Assembly (NCBI GenBank): GCA_003168255.1
Contig: PMSU01000104.1
Location: 55,385-119,384 of the forward strand
DNA: 64,000 nt
Direction: 5' to 3'
Origin: Actinomycetota bacterium
Lineage (GTDB): Bacteria; Actinomycetota; Actinomycetes; Streptosporangiales; Streptosporangiaceae
Shown one piece after another: positions 60,497-64,000 of this stretch (positions are counted from its first letter, which is position 1; every line of letters starts with the position of its first letter). The notes below the pieces were generated by a model that saw nothing but the letters and a program-made list of their open reading frames with translations, had not been told where the DNA came from and searched no databases. Position numbers and translations under genes: made by a program.

Positions 60497-61066
60497 ATGT
60501 CTAGCGAACATCCCGCGCAGGAGGGGGCTGGCGTCCCCGACGGTTTCGAACGGCTGTGGATGCCGCACCGGATGGCCTACATCAAGGGTGACGCGGGCGT
60601 ACGGGAGGGTACTGGCGCCGGCTCGGAGTCGGACGCAGCCGACAACTGTCCCTTCTGCCGGGCCCCGGCGCTGACTGATGAAGAGGGGCTTGTCGTCGCG
60701 CGCGGCAGCCTGGTCTTCACCGTGCTCAACCTCTACCCCTACAACGGCGGCCATGTGATGGTCTGCCCGTACCGGCACATCGCGGATTACGTCGAGCTGA
60801 CCGAGCCAGAGACGGCCGAGTTCGCCGCGCACACCAAGCGCGCGATCCGGGCGCTGCGCGAGTCTTCGGGTGCGCAGGGCTTCAACGTGGGGATGAACCT
60901 GGGCGGCGTGGCGGGCGCGGGCATCGCCGCGCACCTGCACCAGCACGTGGTGCCGCGGTGGGGCGGCGACACCAACTTCATGCCGGTGGTCGGGCGGACC
61001 AAGGTGCTGCCCGAATTGCTTGCCGATACCCGCAAGCTGATCGCGGAGGCATGGCCGACCGACTGA
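60497..61066 (+). CDS. HIT-domain protein (AP4A phosphorylase-like)
   Basis: 189 residues from ATG 60497. A CPFC zinc-type motif (about residue 51), LNLYPYNGGHVMVCPYRH, and the HIT active site GIAAHLHQHVVPRW (H-x-H-x-H). Close in layout to mycobacterial Rv2613c-type AP4A phosphorylases, which in many actinobacteria follow thrS directly, as here. It would cleave diadenosine tetraphosphate or related nucleotides. Its stop lies inside the next gene. Confidence 0.92.
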   Translation: MSSEHPAQEGAGVPDGFERLWMPHRMAYIKGDAGVREGTGAGSESDAADNCPFCRAPALTDEEGLVVARGSLVFTVLNLYPYNGGHVMVCPYRHIADYVELTEPETAEFAAHTKRAIRALRESSGAQGFNVGMNLGGVAGAGIAAHLHQHVVPRWGGDTNFMPVVGRTKVLPELLADTRKLIAEAWPTD

Positions 61067-62358
61067 TCCTGGCCCGGCCAGGGTCGCTGCGGCGGCACCG
61101 CGACTTCAACAAGCTCTGGCTGGGGCAGGCGGTCTCCGCCGTCGGCAGCCAGGTCACCTTGCTCGCCCTGCCGCTGACCGCGGTGCTGTACCTGCACGCC
61201 AGTGCGGGCCAGGTCGGGCTGCTGACCGCGGCGGGGCTGGCGGCCTACTGCGGTCCCAGCTTGTTTATCGGGGTGATGGTCGACCGGATGCGCAGGCGGC
61301 CGCTGATGATAGCCGCGGACATCGGCCGGACGGCGGTCATCGGGCTGATTCCCGTGCTCGCCTGGACGGGCTCCCTGGACATGCAGGTGATGTACGCGGT
61401 GGCGCTCATCCAGGGCGCTCTCAGCGTGATCTTCGATGTGGCCTACCAGTCTTACCTGCCGAGCCTGGTCGGCGCCGAGGCGCTGCTCGGGGGCAACAGC
61501 AGGCTCCAGTCGACGGCATCGGTGGCGGAGGTCGGTGGCCCCGGACTCAGCGGCGCCTTAGTAGACCTGATCGGGGCACCGTTCGCCTTGCTGGTGGATG
61601 CCGGCTCGTTCCTGGTCTCGGTCATGTCATTGCTGTCGATCCGAGCCCGCGAGCCCGGATCGCAGCGCAGCCAGCCGCCGGATGCCCCGGTCGGCGTCCG
61701 TGGCGTATTCGGCGAGATCCGGGTCGGCGCGGGCTTCATCTACCGTCATCCTGTGCTGCGCGCGCTGGCGGGCTCCGTCGGCATCTTCAACTTCTTCTCC
61801 CAGCTTCAGCTGACCCTTTTCGTGATCTACGCCGTTCGCGAGATGCACATGTCCGCGGGATCGATCGGGCTCGTGCTCGCCTTCTTTGGCGTCGGCGGGA
61901 TGGCGGCCTCGGCCACGCTCGGCCGCGCCCTCGCCTGGTTTGGCTACGGCAGCATCCTGCTGGCCGGGTACGCCCTGGCAGCCCTGGCCATTGTCTGCAT
62001 CCCCCTGGTACCCGGGCCGCCCGCGCTGAGCACCGTCCTGTTCGCCGTCGTGTATTTCGCGGCCGGATACGGCCTCATCGCCATGAACGTCGCGATGATG
62101 ACCTTGCGTCAGGTGGCCACTCCGGCGTCGCTACAGGGCCGGGTGAATGCGAGCTTCCGGTTCGCGATCGGGGCACTGATGCCGGTCTCCGCCCTGCTGG
62201 CCGGCCTGCTCGGCGAGCGGCTTGGGCTACGGGGCACGTTGTTCATCTGCGCGGGCGGCATGCCCATCTCCGTGGTGTGGATTGCGCTGTCGCCCGCCAG
62301 GAAGGTAAGGACCGCGCAGCAGCTCGCCCAACCGCGGTCCGAGCCTCGGCCAAGCTAA
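61051..62358 (+). CDS. MFS transporter
   Basis: 435 residues from ATG 61051, overlapping the HIT gene by 16 bases; GGAGG is only three bases upstream, so coupling with HIT translation is likely. About 12 transmembrane segments with the MFS loop FIGVMVDRMRRRPLMIAADIGRT, and RQVATPASLQGRVNASFRFAIGALMPV in the second half. It belongs to the drug/macrolide-exporter-like MFS group (MFS_3 style). It does not closely resemble the two biosynthetic exporters at 17969-20709. It precedes, on the opposite strand, two ATP-grasp-like genes. Confidence 0.92.
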   Translation: MADRLILARPGSLRRHRDFNKLWLGQAVSAVGSQVTLLALPLTAVLYLHASAGQVGLLTAAGLAAYCGPSLFIGVMVDRMRRRPLMIAADIGRTAVIGLIPVLAWTGSLDMQVMYAVALIQGALSVIFDVAYQSYLPSLVGAEALLGGNSRLQSTASVAEVGGPGLSGALVDLIGAPFALLVDAGSFLVSVMSLLSIRAREPGSQRSQPPDAPVGVRGVFGEIRVGAGFIYRHPVLRALAGSVGIFNFFSQLQLTLFVIYAVREMHMSAGSIGLVLAFFGVGGMAASATLGRALAWFGYGSILLAGYALAALAIVCIPLVPGPPALSTVLFAVVYFAAGYGLIAMNVAMMTLRQVATPASLQGRVNASFRFAIGALMPVSALLAGLLGERLGLRGTLFICAGGMPISVVWIALSPARKVRTAQQLAQPRSEPRPS

Positions 62359-62367
62359 GCGGCCAAG

Positions 62368-63729
62368 CTAAGGCTGGGCAGCCAGGCAGCAGCCGATGGT
62401 CAGGCCACTGCCCGTTTTGGCCACCGCCAGTTGCGATTCTTCGGTGAAGGCGCGGGCGAAGACTCCGCCGTAGCCGGCCGGGAACGTGAATACTCCCCAG
62501 GTGACGATCCAGGGGACGGGCTGGCCGTCCTCGCCCGGGCACAGTTCCGGGGCCGGCCGGATTCGCCGCTGGATCACGTAGGGGCCGCCCATCGCGCTGT
62601 TCAGCGCGTCGCGCCACATCTGCGGGCTGGTGTCGGGGTGCCAGCCGGGCAGGACGCCAAGGCCGCCGTGCATGAGGGCGGGTTTCAGCACGAGGTCGCC
62701 GGGGTGGCTGACCGCGTATCGGGGCAGGTCCACCGCTGTGCCGTCGTCCAGGGTGACCGGGCCGGGACGGACCATCCGGGTCCAGGGCAGTATGCGGTCG
62801 AAGGCAGCCAGTTCTGCCGCGCTGAACAGGTGCCGGTTGGCGTGGTCGGAAAGCATGGCGAGGGATGCCTTGCTGGCGAACATTTCAGCGTCCAGCGGGG
62901 TGAACATCGCGACCCGGCCGCTGGCGGCCGCGTCGACCAGCGGGTCGATCAGGGCGTGCCCCTCCGGCTCGAGCAGATGCTCGATCAAGAAGATGCGGAA
63001 GATGATGTCCACTGGCCGTCCGCGCAGCCGAACGCGTCCGTCGCCGCTGCCCACCGTCAGCTGCCCGATATGGCAGGCATGCGCGTCCAGCCCTTGTGTG
63101 CGCCAGCGCCGGGTAACGGCGTGCAGGAAAGATCTGAACCGGCTGAAGTGATCAGGCCAGTCCACCACGGCGACCATCGGGAACGAGTCCCGCTTGTACC
63201 CGGTCTCGCTGAAGATCAGGCTGAGGTGCTCGGCCATCGTGTCGACGTAATGCAGCCGGTGCGCGCGGGCGAATTCGGCTAGCAGCGGATGGCGGAGCAT
63301 GGCCCGGCAGATCTCGGCATTTTCGATGCCGTCCGCCATGCTGCCCATGTTGAACTCCAGCAGCCGCAGGCCAGCGGCCTGCGGGTACAGGTCCGCCCTG
63401 GCCAGCTGGGTGACGTTCGCTAGCCGGCCGCGCAGCACCGTGGCGATCTGGTCATCGGTCAGGCCCACGGCCTTGCCGAACACCGCGAGGTCGCCGCCGT
63501 ATAGCCGGTCGGGGAGGCTGATCAGCGCCGTCCGCAGATGCTGAAGGTCGGCGTTCAGCTGCTCACTCTCGCCGTGGCCGATGAACAGCGGCCGGGAGAG
63601 GTACCGCCCGGCGGCCCCGGCCGGCAGCATGCCGGTCCTGGGCATTACCTCGAGCAGCTCGCTGGCCCTGACCCCGCGGCGCGCTACCTCGTCGAGATAG
63701 CGGGCGGTCAGGGTGGCCCGGTCCGTCAT
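62368..63729 (-). CDS. Circularly permuted ATP-grasp-like protein (copy 1)
   Basis: 453 residues from ATG 63729; the longer frame upstream belongs to the neighbouring gene. Visible: GRYLSRPLFIGHGESEQLNADLQHL, LLEFNMGSMADGIENAEICRAML, DLVLKPALMHGGLGVLPGW (lysine/phosphate-loop-like), GPYVIQRRIRPAPELCPGE and a C-terminal IGCCLAAQP. This pattern fits circularly permuted ATP-grasp enzymes, which form amide or ester bonds via acyl phosphate. The start overlaps the next gene's stop by four bases. The substrate is unknown; tandem copies next to an MFS gene suggest a small biosynthetic unit continuing outside the window. Confidence 0.72.
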   Translation of the reverse strand: MTDRATLTARYLDEVARRGVRASELLEVMPRTGMLPAGAAGRYLSRPLFIGHGESEQLNADLQHLRTALISLPDRLYGGDLAVFGKAVGLTDDQIATVLRGRLANVTQLARADLYPQAAGLRLLEFNMGSMADGIENAEICRAMLRHPLLAEFARAHRLHYVDTMAEHLSLIFSETGYKRDSFPMVAVVDWPDHFSRFRSFLHAVTRRWRTQGLDAHACHIGQLTVGSGDGRVRLRGRPVDIIFRIFLIEHLLEPEGHALIDPLVDAAASGRVAMFTPLDAEMFASKASLAMLSDHANRHLFSAAELAAFDRILPWTRMVRPGPVTLDDGTAVDLPRYAVSHPGDLVLKPALMHGGLGVLPGWHPDTSPQMWRDALNSAMGGPYVIQRRIRPAPELCPGEDGQPVPWIVTWGVFTFPAGYGGVFARAFTEESQLAVAKTGSGLTIGCCLAAQP

Positions 63730-64000
63730 GTCGCCCCGTCGGCCGGTGCCCCGTCGGCCGGGGTCGGCTCGGTCGGGGTCGGCTCGGCCGGTGCCGGCTC
63801 GGCAGTCAGGCCGCAGCCGATGGGCGTGCCGCCGTGCAGGTTGAGCACGGCCTGCCCGGATTCGACGGGGGTGCCCCTGGCGAAGATGCCGCCGAAGCCG
63901 CGGATGCCGGTGTACAGGCCCCACAGGACGATCCATCGGCCTGGGACGCCGTCCTCGCCGGGGAATAGCTCGGCGACGGGCCGGATTCGCCGCTGGATCA
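63726..64000 (-). CDS. Circularly permuted ATP-grasp-like protein (copy 2), 5' end outside window
   Basis: Only the last about 90 residues are visible, starting IQRRIRPVAELFPGEDGVPG and running WIVLWGLYTGIRGFGGIFARG to IGCGLTAEPA. It closely parallels copy 1 (IQRRIRPAPELCPGE, WIVTWGVFTFPAGYGGVFARA, IGCCLAAQP), so the two are tandem paralogues. After the homologous part it has a Pro/Ala/Glu-rich tail (EPAPAEPTPTEPTPADG) made of short repeats. Stop TGA at 63726-63728 overlaps the ATG of copy 1. Function as for copy 1. Confidence 0.7.
   Translation of the reverse strand, partial: IQRRIRPVAELFPGEDGVPGRWIVLWGLYTGIRGFGGIFARGTPVESGQAVLNLHGGTPIGCGLTAEPAPAEPTPTEPTPADGAPADGAT

Overview
The window is GC-rich DNA with strong codon bias, many GTG starts, ATGA/GTGA/TGATG gene overlaps and typical actinobacterial families: a DUF385/F420-type reductase, SigE-like ECF sigma factors, a CGNR zinc finger, large secreted RHS proteins and a thrS-HIT gene order. 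It is most likely a chromosomal segment of a filamentous or soil actinomycete. No rRNA, tRNA or CRISPR array was recognised.

Positions 1-46,400 look like one large, split natural-product cluster built around discrete type II ketosynthases. The plus-strand operon (1-16,268, already running at the left edge) has a KS, a FabZ-like hotdog protein, a KS-beta, a fused KS/KS-beta protein, a hydrolase, a DUF385 reductase, a flavin monooxygenase, a KASIII-like protein without its catalytic triad and a CrtI-like oxidoreductase. After a promoter with repeat operators come a phosphoketolase, a small partner protein plus GMC oxidoreductase, and GpsA. A GGDEF protein (16,315-17,631) separates this from the minus-strand operon (30,096 down to 17,969): two ACPs, a KS, a KS-beta-like fragment, an AMP ligase, a second KS, an HPPD/hydroxymandelate-synthase-type dioxygenase, a PhyH dioxygenase, 2-oxoacid dehydrogenase E1 alpha and beta, and two paralogous MFS exporters. 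A divergent Sfp-type PPTase starts 17 bp from the first ACP.

From 30,800 to 39,021 follow tailoring-type genes: an AMP ligase, two P450s, a sulfotransferase, an SGNH hydrolase, an O-methyltransferase and an esterase. At 43,906-46,415 an alpha-hydroxyacid oxidase and a PLP aminotransferase match the second and third steps of 4-hydroxyphenylglycine formation, and the HPPD-type enzyme in the minus operon could supply the first. No ketoreductase and no NRPS module is visible, so the cluster is either incomplete here (cut at the left edge) or unusual. The product cannot be named; an aryl-primed or hydroxyphenylglycine-derived polyketide is my inference.

Positions 39,022-43,500 are a rearranged island: two paralogous ECF sigma/membrane-protein cassettes (one sigma lacking region 2), dispersed direct repeats and an IS701-like transposase remnant. 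Positions 46,494-57,871 hold miscellaneous genes: a GNAT, a saccharopine-dehydrogenase-like reductase, a hydrolase, a lipoprotein gene broken by TAG, a truncated RHS gene with a divergent 1089-residue secreted protein, a TPR-like protein and a CGNR regulator. Positions 58,376-64,000 return to housekeeping (thrS, HIT protein), then an MFS transporter and two tandem circularly permuted ATP-grasp-like paralogues, the second cut by the right edge.
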